From Companilactobacillus zhachilii (GTDB lineage: Bacteria > Bacillota > Bacilli > Lactobacillales > Lactobacillaceae), in assembly GCF_003606365.2 (NCBI RefSeq), contig NZ_CP031933.2, positions 2,418,001-2,482,000 of the forward strand: a DNA stretch of 64,000 nt, read 5' to 3'. Shown here piece after piece: positions 7,921 through 16,943 of the stretch. Position 1 is the stretch's first letter. Each line of letters begins with the position of its first letter. Made by a program: the position numbers and the translations under genes. The notes under the pieces are model-generated. The model saw only the letters and a program-made list of their open reading frames with translations, did not search any database and was not told the DNA's origin.

Positions 7921-10644
7921 ATGTTACTAGAAGAAAGCAATACGAGTTCCAAAGATAATTCCAAAGAACCCCCGAGAAACTCACAAAAATTATGGCAACT
8001 AAGTGAGGAAGACGTAGGTAAAACTTTTCAAACTAACACCGAAGACGGTTTGACCAGTGCTGAAGTAAAACGTCGCCTAGATCGTAATGGTCGCAATGAG
8101 TTGGAAGTTAAGAAGCAATCGAAGTTTATCCAATTCATCAAACAATTTAACAACAGTATCATCTATATCCTAGCGGCAGCCGCCATCATGACTTTCTTGA
8201 TGCATCGCTACTCTGATTCCATCGTTATTGGCTTGGTTATTATCGCCAACGCTATTATCGGTTACGTTCAAGAACAACAAGCTGGTAACGCCTTGGAAAA
8301 AATTCGAGAAATGCTAGTTTCCAAAAACTTCGTTTTCCGTGACGGTGAAAAGTTGGAGATTGATGCCCGCGAGTTAGTTGTTGGTGATTTAGTCAATCTT
8401 GAAGCCGGTGACGCTGTCCCTGCTGACTTACGTCTAATTTCCGCCGATAATTTAAGTGTTCAAGAATCCACTCTAACCGGTGAAACAAACGCTGTTGAAA
8501 AAATTGAAGAAGCTATTCCTGATACAAAGTTACCTTTAGCTGAACGGAAAAACATGGTTTATGCTTCAACGGCTGTTACTCACGGTTCTGGTTTAGGAAT
8601 TGTCGTTGCAACTGCTGGCGATACCGAAATTGGTCAAATTCAAAATTCAGTCGAATCCGTCAAAGAAAAGCCCACTCCTTTGATGCAAAACTTGAATTCA
8701 TTAGGATTCGGCCTCTCAATCGCCATCTTAATTGCTGCGGTTGCCTTGTTTATTATTGGATATTTCATTGATACTTACAGCTTACCAACCTTATTGATAG
8801 CCGTTATAACGATGGTTGTTGGTTCCATGCCTGAAGGTCTCCCCGCTAGTACCTCTGTCGTTTTAGCTATGGGAACTCGGAAGATGACCAAGCGTAACGT
8901 AATCGTCAAGTCATTACCCGCTGTAGAAACTTTAGGTGCTGTTGATATCGTTAATACCGATAAAACAGGTACTTTAACTAAAAACGAAATGACCGTTAAA
9001 AAGGTCGTCACACCAACCCATGATTTTGATGTCACTGGTGTTGGTTACGATGCTGACGGCGGAGTCGATTTTGAAGGTAGCTTAAAACTCGCCGGTCAAA
9101 CATATGACTGGCAAAGTGATCCAAGCATGAAATGGTTAGTTGATATTGCTGGTCAAACTACCGATGCTCAACTTCATTTTGAAAATAATCGTTGGGAACT
9201 AAATGGTGAACCAACTGACGGTGCTTTAACAACTTTGTACCGTAAAATGACTGGTGTTGACCCTGAAGTCGACGAAATTGATTCTCTACCATTTGATTCA
9301 GCCTTTCGTTTTTCAGCTCGTCTAGCCAACTTAAATAATCAACGTGTTTTAATGGTCAAAGGTTCACCAACTACAATCATTAACGCTTCAACTAATTCAA
9401 CTGACGAAGATTATTGGAACAATAAAATCAAAGAACTTTCATCTGAAGGATTACGTGTCGTCGCCTTAGCTTACAAATTAGTTGATGACGACGTTGAAGA
9501 AATTCAGTCCGACCAAATTAATGGTTTAACTTTAGCCGGAATGGTTGGTATCATCGACCCTCCTCGTGAAGAAGCGCGTAAATCAATTCACGAATTACGC
9601 ATGGCCGGTATTAAGGTCAAAATGATTACTGGTGATCATCCTGATACTGCTTCAGCAATCGCCAAAAAATTAGACTTAGACTCAGTCATCCGTGCAGTCA
9701 CTGGTCCCGAAATTGATGCCATGTCTGATGACGAACTAAATGCTAAGATCGATAATTACAACGTCTTTGCCCGAACTACTCCAGCTAATAAACTGCGAAT
9801 CGTGCGTGCTCAGCAAGCTAATAATCACGTTGTTTCTATGACCGGTGATGGTGTCAATGATGCTCCAGCCTTGAAACAAGCCGACATTGGTGTTGCTATG
9901 GGTATTAAGGGTACTGAAGTTGCCAAAGAATCAGCCAACATGGTTTTAGCCGATGATGACTTTGCTGATATCGTGGTAGCTGTTCGCGAAGGACGACATG
10001 TTTTCGATAACATTCGTAAAACCATTCGTTTCTTACTGCCAACCAGTTTTGCGGAAGGATTGATTGTAGTAATCAGTATCCTTCTAGGACAAGATTTGCC
10101 ACTTTATCCAGCTCAATTGTTATGGATCAACATGGTTTCAGCTTTAACAATCCAGTTTGCTTTCATCTTTGAACCACCAGAAGCAGGCATCATGGCTCGA
10201 GGACCTAGAAATGTTAAACAAGGATTACTGACGAAATTAGATACCTTTGAAATCGTCTACGCTTCCTTGCTAATTTCCGGACTAGGAATCTGGGCATTTG
10301 ATCTCTTAACAGGTAAAGGTATGCCCGAAGTAGTTGGTAGTACGATGGCATTAAATATCATCATCTTTGGTAAAATCTTCTACCTATTCAACTTACGAAA
10401 TGACCATCCCGTTATTTCCAAATACTTCTTCCAAAACAAGATGGCCTTCTACATCATTGGAATCTTGATTGTCTTGCAGTTAGGAATCATTTACCTTCCA
10501 TTCATGCAATCAATTTTCCACACAACCAACATCAACTTCACCTATGGTTGGCTCATCCCAATCATTGCCGGGGTTATTGTCTTGATTGTAACTGAACTTG
10601 GGAAATTCATTCGTTTCCATTTGTTACAACGAAATATTAAATAA
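7921..10644 (+). CDS. P-type cation-transporting ATPase (P2 type)
   Basis: ATP-driven membrane cation pump of 907 aa. Visible are the N-terminal cation-ATPase domain (about 25-95), the actuator TLTGET, the M4 motif PEGLP, the phosphorylation site DKTGTLT (Asp near residue 347), MITGDHPDTA, and the hinge TGDGVNDAPALKQADIGVAMG-type motif, then six C-terminal membrane helices. PEGLP suggests a Ca2+-type (PacL-like) pump, but M6 reads LLWINMVSALTIQFAFIFEPPE, without the Asp that Ca2+ and Na+/K+ pumps have after the Asn; the ion is therefore uncertain. GGAG lies 13 nt upstream of the ATG. Single gene with a long leader. Confidence 0.9.
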   Translation: MLLEESNTSSKDNSKEPPRNSQKLWQLSEEDVGKTFQTNTEDGLTSAEVKRRLDRNGRNELEVKKQSKFIQFIKQFNNSIIYILAAAAIMTFLMHRYSDSIVIGLVIIANAIIGYVQEQQAGNALEKIREMLVSKNFVFRDGEKLEIDARELVVGDLVNLEAGDAVPADLRLISADNLSVQESTLTGETNAVEKIEEAIPDTKLPLAERKNMVYASTAVTHGSGLGIVVATAGDTEIGQIQNSVESVKEKPTPLMQNLNSLGFGLSIAILIAAVALFIIGYFIDTYSLPTLLIAVITMVVGSMPEGLPASTSVVLAMGTRKMTKRNVIVKSLPAVETLGAVDIVNTDKTGTLTKNEMTVKKVVTPTHDFDVTGVGYDADGGVDFEGSLKLAGQTYDWQSDPSMKWLVDIAGQTTDAQLHFENNRWELNGEPTDGALTTLYRKMTGVDPEVDEIDSLPFDSAFRFSARLANLNNQRVLMVKGSPTTIINASTNSTDEDYWNNKIKELSSEGLRVVALAYKLVDDDVEEIQSDQINGLTLAGMVGIIDPPREEARKSIHELRMAGIKVKMITGDHPDTASAIAKKLDLDSVIRAVTGPEIDAMSDDELNAKIDNYNVFARTTPANKLRIVRAQQANNHVVSMTGDGVNDAPALKQADIGVAMGIKGTEVAKESANMVLADDDFADIVVAVREGRHVFDNIRKTIRFLLPTSFAEGLIVVISILLGQDLPLYPAQLLWINMVSALTIQFAFIFEPPEAGIMARGPRNVKQGLLTKLDTFEIVYASLLISGLGIWAFDLLTGKGMPEVVGSTMALNIIIFGKIFYLFNLRNDHPVISKYFFQNKMAFYIIGILIVLQLGIIYLPFMQSIFHTTNINFTYGWLIPIIAGVIVLIVTELGKFIRFHLLQRNIK

Positions 10645-10651
10645 TTTAAAA

Positions 10652-10810
10652 AGAGTGGAACAAAACATGTTCAGCTTTCGAGCATTAAGGCAAACAAGAC
10701 CCGTAATCCGATTTTGGATTGCGGGTCTTGTTTGGTTTAAGCGGAAAAAGCTATGTTTTGTTCCACGTTTATGCGGCATGTTTAAAGGCAACAATAGTTT
10801 TATCCCAAAC
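10652..10810 (-). repeat. Repeat family A, copy 3 (inverted orientation)
   Basis: Inner stem AGACCCG/CGGGTCT; outer GTGGAACAAAACATGTTCAGC / GCTATGTTTTGTTCCACG, then GTTTATGCGGCATG and TTTTATCCCAAAC. The only copy on the opposite strand in this window. It follows the P-type ATPase stop by 7 bp. Confidence 0.9.
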
Positions 10811-10852
10811 CCTTTTTTTATTTTTTACCATTAAATTCTAAAGTTAAATGCC

Positions 10853-11035
10853 TTAGCCGGAAGAATCAAGAAATTTAGGTCGCTGTGAAGGTGGCGTTAT
10901 GGCTTTAGCCATTACACCACGGGACGACTTTTGAAATTCGCGTACTTTGCGAAGTTCAAAATCGAGACTTGAGACCGCTTTTTGGGCTCAAGTCGGTCCC
11001 CATAGCGACCTAAATTTCTTGATTCTGGAGGCGGA
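10853..11035 (+). repeat. Repeat family B, copy 2
   Basis: TTAGCCGGAAG ... GGAGGCGGA. Closing stem AATCAAGAAATTTAGGTCGC / GCGACCTAAATTTCTTGATT; hairpins ATGGC/GCCAT, TTTTGAA/TTCAAAA, ACTTGAG/CTCAAGT. Ends 2 bp from the rnhA stop codon. Confidence 0.93.
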
Positions 11036-11037
11036 AC

Positions 11038-11748
11038 TCACATCTTATCCATGGTCTCATTCAACAATTCATCAACCCGATTATTTCCTATATTAGTAGC
11101 ATGACCCTTAGTCCACTCAAAAGTTTTTTTCGGAACAGTTGGCAATAAACTATCCAATTCCTTCCACAATTCAACATTGGCTGGAACACTGCCATCAGCC
11201 TTTTTATAGCCACGTTTTTTCCAACCTGTCAACCAATTTTGGGTGATTGCATTCAAAACATACTTCGAATCTAAGACAAATATCGTATTTTGTTGATTGA
11301 TTTTTAATTCATTTAATCGTTTAATACTTTGAATCAGGGCCAATATCTCCATGCGGTTATTTGTTACCCCAAATTCGCCTGCTGTACCTTCAAAAACTTC
11401 GTCATGATTACTGATATGATAGGCCCAAGCGCCTTTATCTGTCTCTTTTACATGACCACCCTTATAGTTACCATGGTTTCTAGAACCACCATCAGTATAA
11501 ACGACCGTTTCAAAATCTTTTATATCTGACACCGTTCGTTTTGTTGCTTTTGTTTGTGGCTTAGATTTTTGATTCGTTGTACTCTTTACGTAAGAATCCT
11601 TGCCACCAAGAAACGCTTCAGCCTGGGCTCGATCAGGAAAACTTTTATATCTAGCACCGGCAAATCCATCGACTTGTGCCTTACATTCTGGCCAAGTTAA
11701 ATAGATTCCAGGTTTCTTTCCACGTCTCACTGCATAATATTTTTGCAA
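11038..11748 (-). CDS. rnhA: Ribonuclease HI with N-terminal RHBD/viroplasmin domain
   Basis: Degrades RNA in RNA-DNA hybrids. The N-terminal hybrid-binding domain (YYAVRRGKKPGIYLTWPECKAQV...YKSFPDRAQAEAFL, residues 4-50) is joined by a Ser/Thr/Lys-rich linker to the RNase H domain with catalytic residues in VYTDGGSRNHG (Asp), TNNRMEILALI (Glu), FVLDSKYV (Asp) and NNRVDELL (Asp). 236 aa. The start is TTG, 8 nt after GAGG; a nearby ATG at 11755 is out of frame. Repeat B touches its 3' end. Confidence 0.93.
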   Translation of the reverse strand: MQKYYAVRRGKKPGIYLTWPECKAQVDGFAGARYKSFPDRAQAEAFLGGKDSYVKSTTNQKSKPQTKATKRTVSDIKDFETVVYTDGGSRNHGNYKGGHVKETDKGAWAYHISNHDEVFEGTAGEFGVTNNRMEILALIQSIKRLNELKINQQNTIFVLDSKYVLNAITQNWLTGWKKRGYKKADGSVPANVELWKELDSLLPTVPKKTFEWTKGHATNIGNNRVDELLNETMDKM

Positions 11749-11817
11749 TTGTCATACCTCATTTGGTTAAAATTTCTCAATAATAATTATATAATAATAT
11801 CTTGTTGGGGTGAATTT

Positions 11818-12573
11818 ATGAAAAATGGGCAATGGCCGATACTCTACATCCACGGATTTCGTGGTGGAGATTATACGACAGAAAAAATGATTGAATCTGC
11901 TTTGGAATGTAATGGTAAGAAAAAAGGCCAATTTCTCAAAGCAATTATTAATTGGCGCGGTAAAGTAACATATGAGGGAACTTGGACTGATGATGAACAT
12001 CCTATCGTTCAAGTTGTTTTTCAAAACAAGTGGGTTGGCAGTAACCAAATGGAATATTGGTTAGTGAAACTCTTATTTGATTTGCGTTTAAAACATGAAT
12101 TTACTACATATGACGCCATTGGACACTCTTTAGGTGCTGTCGCTTTAGTTCTAGTCAATCTAAGGGAAAAAATGCGTCCTTATATGCCTCGACTTAAAAA
12201 ATTAGTACTCATTGCTGGACCGTTCAACGGTATTTTAGGATTAGGTGATCTTCCCAACATCAACCGGATCAAGCCAAATGGACGTCCTGCTTTTATGAGT
12301 CCAACATATTTTAGAATATTTATGAATCGTAACAATGTATCCGATGATCTCCGCGTTTTAAATATTTACGGTAACGTCGGCGACCATTCGAATAGTGACA
12401 AATATATCTCCGTTACATCAGCAAAGTCAATTTCTTACATTCTCGCACCACGAGCAAAGGAATATACCGAATATTCAATGAAAGGTACTAACGCTGAACA
12501 TTCGATGTTACATGATGATTCTGAGATTTTAGATACAGTCAACGGGTTCATTTACTACAATCCGTTATCATAA
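11818..12573 (+). CDS. Alpha/beta hydrolase, DUF915-like
   Basis: Serine hydrolase of unknown substrate, 251 aa. N-terminal oxyanion motif ILYIHGFRGG, nucleophile elbow AIGHSLGAVAL (Ser about residue 104) and a C-terminal His in TNAEHSMLHDD fit the DUF915 group of lactobacillar hydrolases. I chose the internal ATG after GGGGTGAATTT; the upstream extension overlaps the divergent rnhA start. No signal peptide. It lies 9 bp before the YhgE gene and starts a four-gene operon ending at the terminator near 16.57 kb. Confidence 0.8.
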   Translation: MKNGQWPILYIHGFRGGDYTTEKMIESALECNGKKKGQFLKAIINWRGKVTYEGTWTDDEHPIVQVVFQNKWVGSNQMEYWLVKLLFDLRLKHEFTTYDAIGHSLGAVALVLVNLREKMRPYMPRLKKLVLIAGPFNGILGLGDLPNINRIKPNGRPAFMSPTYFRIFMNRNNVSDDLRVLNIYGNVGDHSNSDKYISVTSAKSISYILAPRAKEYTEYSMKGTNAEHSMLHDDSEILDTVNGFIYYNPLS

Positions 12574-12582
12574 CGTTATATA

Positions 12583-15375
12583 ATGACAATACGTCATGCA
12601 CTTTTACACAGAGAGTTGGAGGGGATTTCTATCAAAGCTTGGGAGCTATTCAGATTAGATATAAAAAGGACCTTGCAGTCAAAGCCCGCAACATTGTTAA
12701 TGTTAGCTTTGATTATTTTGCCATGTCTTTATTGTTGGTTTAATGTTTGGGCCTTATGGGATCCATATTCCAACACAAGTGACTTGAAAGTTGCTGTTTA
12801 TTCAGATGATCAATCAGTTAAACTTGAAGGTCAAAAAATTGAAATTGGTGATCAACTGATCGATAACCTAAAAAAGAACCACAAGTTAGGTTGGACCTTC
12901 GTTGATTCCAAAGCACAACTAGACCAAGGAGTTAAGGATGGTTCATACTATGCTGGTATTTACATTCCTAAAAACTTCTCAAAGGATATCGTTAGTTTCT
13001 TATCAGGTAATATCAAGAAGCCAGCCCTGGTCTTCAAAGTTAATCAGAAAATAAACGCCATCGCCCCGAAGCTGACTGAGACAGGTGCGACGACGTTACA
13101 AAATACTATCTCAGATGAATTTATTGGGACAATCAGTAAGACCGTTACAAAGGTTTTGAACAAGTCTGGTGTTGATATTGAGCATAATTTACCAATGTTA
13201 AGACGTCTTTCAGCATTGTTGGTCACAACTGATGACAACTTGCCTGAACTACAAGATATCATGGACAAAGTTCAACAAGCCAACACAATTGTTCCTAATT
13301 TGAACCAAAAATTACAACAAGTTAATGATATGTATGGCTACATGCCACTACTAAATCAAGATGCCCAAAAACTGGTCAATTTGAATAACTTCCTACCGCT
13401 AGCCGATGCTGGTGGTACTGCTGCCAAGGATTTACAAACGAAGATTCCACAAATCCAAAGCGCTGGTTCGCAAGTTAACGAAATTGATAATGATTTTGGA
13501 AAGATTTCTAATTTAATGGACAACAGTATCACTCAAGTTGAAAACGGAATTAACGTTGTCAACAAGGTTCAAAACGTTATGCCAGATATTCAACAACTGG
13601 GACAAGACGCCGAGAACGCTACTAACAAAGTTAACAATGAATTGATTCCAAAGATCCAACAAGCATTACCAGTTATTAAAACAACTGTTGATACTGGTCT
13701 ATCAATGATTATCACAATTGCTAAACAAATCAGTACGTCAATGTCAAACATCAATACTTTGATCGACAAAATCAAGGCTGATCCTAAGAACCAAGAATTG
13801 AAAGAACAACTCAAACAAGTTATTCAAAACGTTGCTGATGACGCCACACAAATGTCTAAAGTAAGTTCTCAATTAGCTTCATCACTAACTGACCTGCAAA
13901 ACTTCTACAACAGATTGGCTGAACAATTAGGTCACGATCAAACAACTATCTTCAATAAGCCTATCAGTCGTTTGAATGACCTAGCAGCACTTAACGATGC
14001 CCTAGCAGCTAAAGCAAATGATATCTTGGACAACTATACTGACCTTGATACTACCGCTTTACAGGACAAATTAGCCGACTTACAAACACAGTCAGATAAA
14101 ATTGCTGATGGTGTAAGTGCAATTAAAGATCTTAACGTCATGGACAGTGTTTCTAACACAATCAACGATGTTTCAACACTTCTAAAAGATGCTAGTTCTA
14201 CTTTGAATCAAGTTAATAACAATATCATCCCAGCCATCCCAGGACTTTTGAACAACACTAAGGGTGTCCTCGAGACAGCTTTAACTTACCTTCAAAAATA
14301 TCAAAAACAATTGCCTGCTGTCGGTACTGAAATTCACAGTGCTAACCAATTGCTTAATGGTAATATGAGCAACATCATCACTGGTATTAATCTGGTCAAT
14401 GATTTCTACAATACTGACTATCCACAATTGAAGAAAAAGATGGCTACTGCTACCTTCTTCGTTCAATATCAATTGCCACAAATTGAAAACGAGTTGACGA
14501 CAACGTTAAACTTAGTCAATTCCAAGACACCTGAACTTGAAAAAGCTCTCTCAACTGCTAATGACTTCGCCGTTAACGACTGGCCACAGTTGAAGAAAGA
14601 CGTTCATCACTCAGCTAAACTATTGAAGAAGGGCGAAAAAGACGTCGACCTTGGTGCTTTGATTAAGTTAATGAAATCAGACGCTAATAAGGAATCTGAC
14701 TTCTTCTCTAACCCAGTTAAGTTGAAACAAGAAAACCTTTATGATGTGCCAAATTACGGATCTGCCAGTGCCCCATTCTACTTGGCATTGTGTATCTGGG
14801 TTGGTGCTTTACTACTATCAAGTGTCTTCACAGTTCATTTCCAATTGAATGACCGTCAAAAGTATCGTTATTCATTCAAGCAACGTTTCAATGGCCGTTA
14901 CCTAACCTTTGGTTTCTTAAACCAACTCCAAGCCATTGCCGCTGCCCTTGGTAACTTATTTATCCTTCACGCTTATACGAAGGAAAAAGTTTGGTTGGTA
15001 CTGTTCTGTATGCTGGTCAGTTTCGTCTTCATCTCGATTCTGTACTCACTCGTGCAAATGTTTGGAACGGTCGGTAAGGGACTAGGAATCATCATTCTGG
15101 TGCTTTCGATTTCCGGTGCCGGTGGTAACTTCCCTGTCGTCCTATCTGATGGTTTCTTCCGTATCATTAACCCATACTTGCCATTTACTTATGCCGTTAA
15201 CCTGATTCGTGAATCAGTCGGTGGAATATATTGGCCTAACGCAACCAAAGATATTATTATATTAGTAGCTTTTGGTGTCGTCTTCTACTTACTAGGCTTA
15301 CTCACAACTGAGAAGATCAAGCCATTCATGCACAAGTTACATAAGAGTGCTAAGAAGAGTATGATCATCGAATAA
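12583..15375 (+). CDS. YhgE/Pip-family membrane protein
   Basis: Large ABC-2-like membrane protein related to phage infection protein Pip and YhgE. 930 aa: an N-terminal membrane helix (ATLLMLALIILPCLYCWFNVWALWDPY), a long extracytoplasmic region rich in coiled-coil heptads (about residues 190-700), then five or six C-terminal helices ending KPFMHKLHKSAKKSM. Family members act in export or surface assembly and as phage receptors; the role here is unknown. The ATG given has no good Shine-Dalgarno; GGAGGGG at 12618-12624 instead sits 6 nt before an in-frame ATC (12631) that aligns better with homologous starts (see findings). Confidence 0.85.
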   Translation: MTIRHALLHRELEGISIKAWELFRLDIKRTLQSKPATLLMLALIILPCLYCWFNVWALWDPYSNTSDLKVAVYSDDQSVKLEGQKIEIGDQLIDNLKKNHKLGWTFVDSKAQLDQGVKDGSYYAGIYIPKNFSKDIVSFLSGNIKKPALVFKVNQKINAIAPKLTETGATTLQNTISDEFIGTISKTVTKVLNKSGVDIEHNLPMLRRLSALLVTTDDNLPELQDIMDKVQQANTIVPNLNQKLQQVNDMYGYMPLLNQDAQKLVNLNNFLPLADAGGTAAKDLQTKIPQIQSAGSQVNEIDNDFGKISNLMDNSITQVENGINVVNKVQNVMPDIQQLGQDAENATNKVNNELIPKIQQALPVIKTTVDTGLSMIITIAKQISTSMSNINTLIDKIKADPKNQELKEQLKQVIQNVADDATQMSKVSSQLASSLTDLQNFYNRLAEQLGHDQTTIFNKPISRLNDLAALNDALAAKANDILDNYTDLDTTALQDKLADLQTQSDKIADGVSAIKDLNVMDSVSNTINDVSTLLKDASSTLNQVNNNIIPAIPGLLNNTKGVLETALTYLQKYQKQLPAVGTEIHSANQLLNGNMSNIITGINLVNDFYNTDYPQLKKKMATATFFVQYQLPQIENELTTTLNLVNSKTPELEKALSTANDFAVNDWPQLKKDVHHSAKLLKKGEKDVDLGALIKLMKSDANKESDFFSNPVKLKQENLYDVPNYGSASAPFYLALCIWVGALLLSSVFTVHFQLNDRQKYRYSFKQRFNGRYLTFGFLNQLQAIAAALGNLFILHAYTKEKVWLVLFCMLVSFVFISILYSLVQMFGTVGKGLGIIILVLSISGAGGNFPVVLSDGFFRIINPYLPFTYAVNLIRESVGGIYWPNATKDIIILVAFGVVFYLLGLLTTEKIKPFMHKLHKSAKKSMIIE

Positions 15376-15405
15376 TTTGGTTTGAAAGAGGGAGAAATTA
15401 TTTTA

Positions 15406-15855
15406 ATGTCTGATATAAAAATGAAATCTTATCGACCTTTCATAACTGAGAATTTTTTCTGGGATTTCCCAACACACTTCAATTTAAAAGAAGTCAGTGA
15501 ATTTCTTGGCATGGAGATTGATCCAACGACCCACTACATTTCTGATACTGCCAAAACAATTATGCGTAACGATGGCATCTATTGGTTCATTCAAAGAAAA
15601 CATCACGACGAAATTGTCGCTGCCATTTCGTTAAGCGATGTCGATTTAGAAAAGAAACATGCTGCTTTAATCGTGACTTTCGCAAATTTAACCACCGCAG
15701 AAAAACAAGAAATTTCACAACGATTATTAGTCTTTTTAAAAGACCAACTACATTTAGAAACAATTGAAATCAATCAACTAGATCGTATTATTCAAGAAAA
15801 CTTCACAAATAATGGCTATAATATTGCTAACAACAATTTATTAAAGAGGAGTTAA
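15406..15855 (+). CDS. Hypothetical protein, GNAT-like
   Basis: 149-aa soluble protein. The ATG after GAGGGAG is chosen over an upstream TTG. The pattern of a central strand IVAAISLSDVD, a second strand HAALIVTF, a helix EISQRLLVFLKDQL and a strand LETIEI followed by NGYNI is reminiscent of acetyltransferases, but no acetyl-CoA loop (R/QxxGxG/A) is visible, so the assignment is weak. It lies between the YhgE gene and the zinc peptidase in one operon; the next gene starts 5 bp after its stop. Confidence 0.6.
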   Translation: MSDIKMKSYRPFITENFFWDFPTHFNLKEVSEFLGMEIDPTTHYISDTAKTIMRNDGIYWFIQRKHHDEIVAAISLSDVDLEKKHAALIVTFANLTTAEKQEISQRLLVFLKDQLHLETIEINQLDRIIQENFTNNGYNIANNNLLKRS

Positions 15856-15860
15856 CATCT

Positions 15861-16559
15861 ATGTACGGATATGGTTATGGTTTTGGTCCCAGCTATCTGT
15901 TGATAATCATTGGTTTGGCTATCAGTATGTGGGCATCATGGTATGTAAATCATAATTTTAAAAAATATGATCAATTTACAAGTCACCGTGGCAAAAGCGG
16001 TGCGGATGCTGCGAGATATATTTTAGATAGTGCCGGACTACAAGATATTCAAATAAATAAAGTTAGCGGGAATTTGACCGATAATTACAATCCAGGTAAT
16101 AAGACGTTAAATTTATCCGAATCAACTTACGATTCCACCTCAGTAGCGGCTATCGGCGTTGCAGCCCATGAATGTGGACACGCAATCCAAGATCAAACAA
16201 GTTACGTTCCCATGCGCGTCAGAGCTGCATTAGTTCCAGCCGTTAACCTCGGTTCAAACGCATCAATTCCATTGATTATTATCGGTGCTCTATTAGGAAT
16301 GAACCACACACTAATTACCATCGGAATTTGGCTATTTGCCTTAGTAGTCTTATTCCAAGTCGTAACATTACCAGTTGAATTCAACGCTTCAGGCCGTGCC
16401 ATCAAGATCTTAGGATCAGGTGACATCCTCGATAACGATGAAGTACCAATGGTAAAACAAGTCTTGTTCGCAGCCGCTTTAACATACGTCGCTGCAGCAA
16501 TTTCAACAGCATTACAACTCTTACGTTTAATCCTAGTCTTTGGTGACAATCGTAATTAA
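15861..16559 (+). CDS. Membrane zinc metallopeptidase, YugP/DUF2248 family
   Basis: Integral membrane protease of 232 aa. N-terminal Gly/Tyr-rich MYGYGYGFGPSYLL leads into a membrane helix; the zinc site is AAHECGHAIQ (HExxH, around residue 100), with PVEFNASGRAIK further on providing a likely third ligand, and two or three more helices near the end. GAGGAG lies before the ATG. Last gene of the hydrolase-YhgE operon; natural substrate unknown. Confidence 0.9.
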   Translation: MYGYGYGFGPSYLLIIIGLAISMWASWYVNHNFKKYDQFTSHRGKSGADAARYILDSAGLQDIQINKVSGNLTDNYNPGNKTLNLSESTYDSTSVAAIGVAAHECGHAIQDQTSYVPMRVRAALVPAVNLGSNASIPLIIIGALLGMNHTLITIGIWLFALVVLFQVVTLPVEFNASGRAIKILGSGDILDNDEVPMVKQVLFAAALTYVAAAISTALQLLRLILVFGDNRN

Positions 16560-16586
16560 AAAAGTCGCGTAAGCGGCTTTTTTATT
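16558..16586 (+). terminator. Rho-independent terminator of the hydrolase-YhgE-peptidase operon
   Basis: AAAAAAGTCGCG-taa-GCGGCTTTTTTA directly after the peptidase stop. Confidence 0.8.
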
Positions 16587-16692
16587 TTTGGGGTTGTTAT
16601 TAATTTATAGAACGATTTAAATATCTTTTTTTGCACTTAACGGTAATTTATAACACTAGAGTATATCAATAACACTGCCCATTTAAAACAAA

Positions 16693-16868
16693 CTAGCCAA
16701 CAGAAGAGTGGGTGTCTGCCAGCAGTGACAGTGGTGTTACGGCTTTAGCCGTTACAGCACAGGACGTATTTTGAGATTCGCGTACTTTGCGAAGCTCAAA
16801 ATCGAGACCTGAGACCTTGGCTCAGGTCGGTCCCACAGCAGGCAGACACCCACTCTTCTGTTGGCGGC
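16693..16868 (+). repeat. Repeat family B, copy 3 (divergent closing stem)
   Basis: CTAGCCAACAG ... GTTGGCGGC. The closing stem is CAACAGAAGAGTGGGTGTCTGCC / GGCAGACACCCACTCTTCTGTTG: unrelated in sequence to other copies but fully complementary. Inner hairpins TACGGC/GCCGTTA, TTTTGAGATTCGC/GCGAAGCTCAAAA and GACCTGAG/CTCAGGTC are kept. Confidence 0.93.
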
Positions 16869-16943
16869 CCCCACCAAACAATAGATTTTATAATGATTTT
16901 GAAGTAAACTTTCAAGTATGAATAATAGAGGGGAATTTATTTT

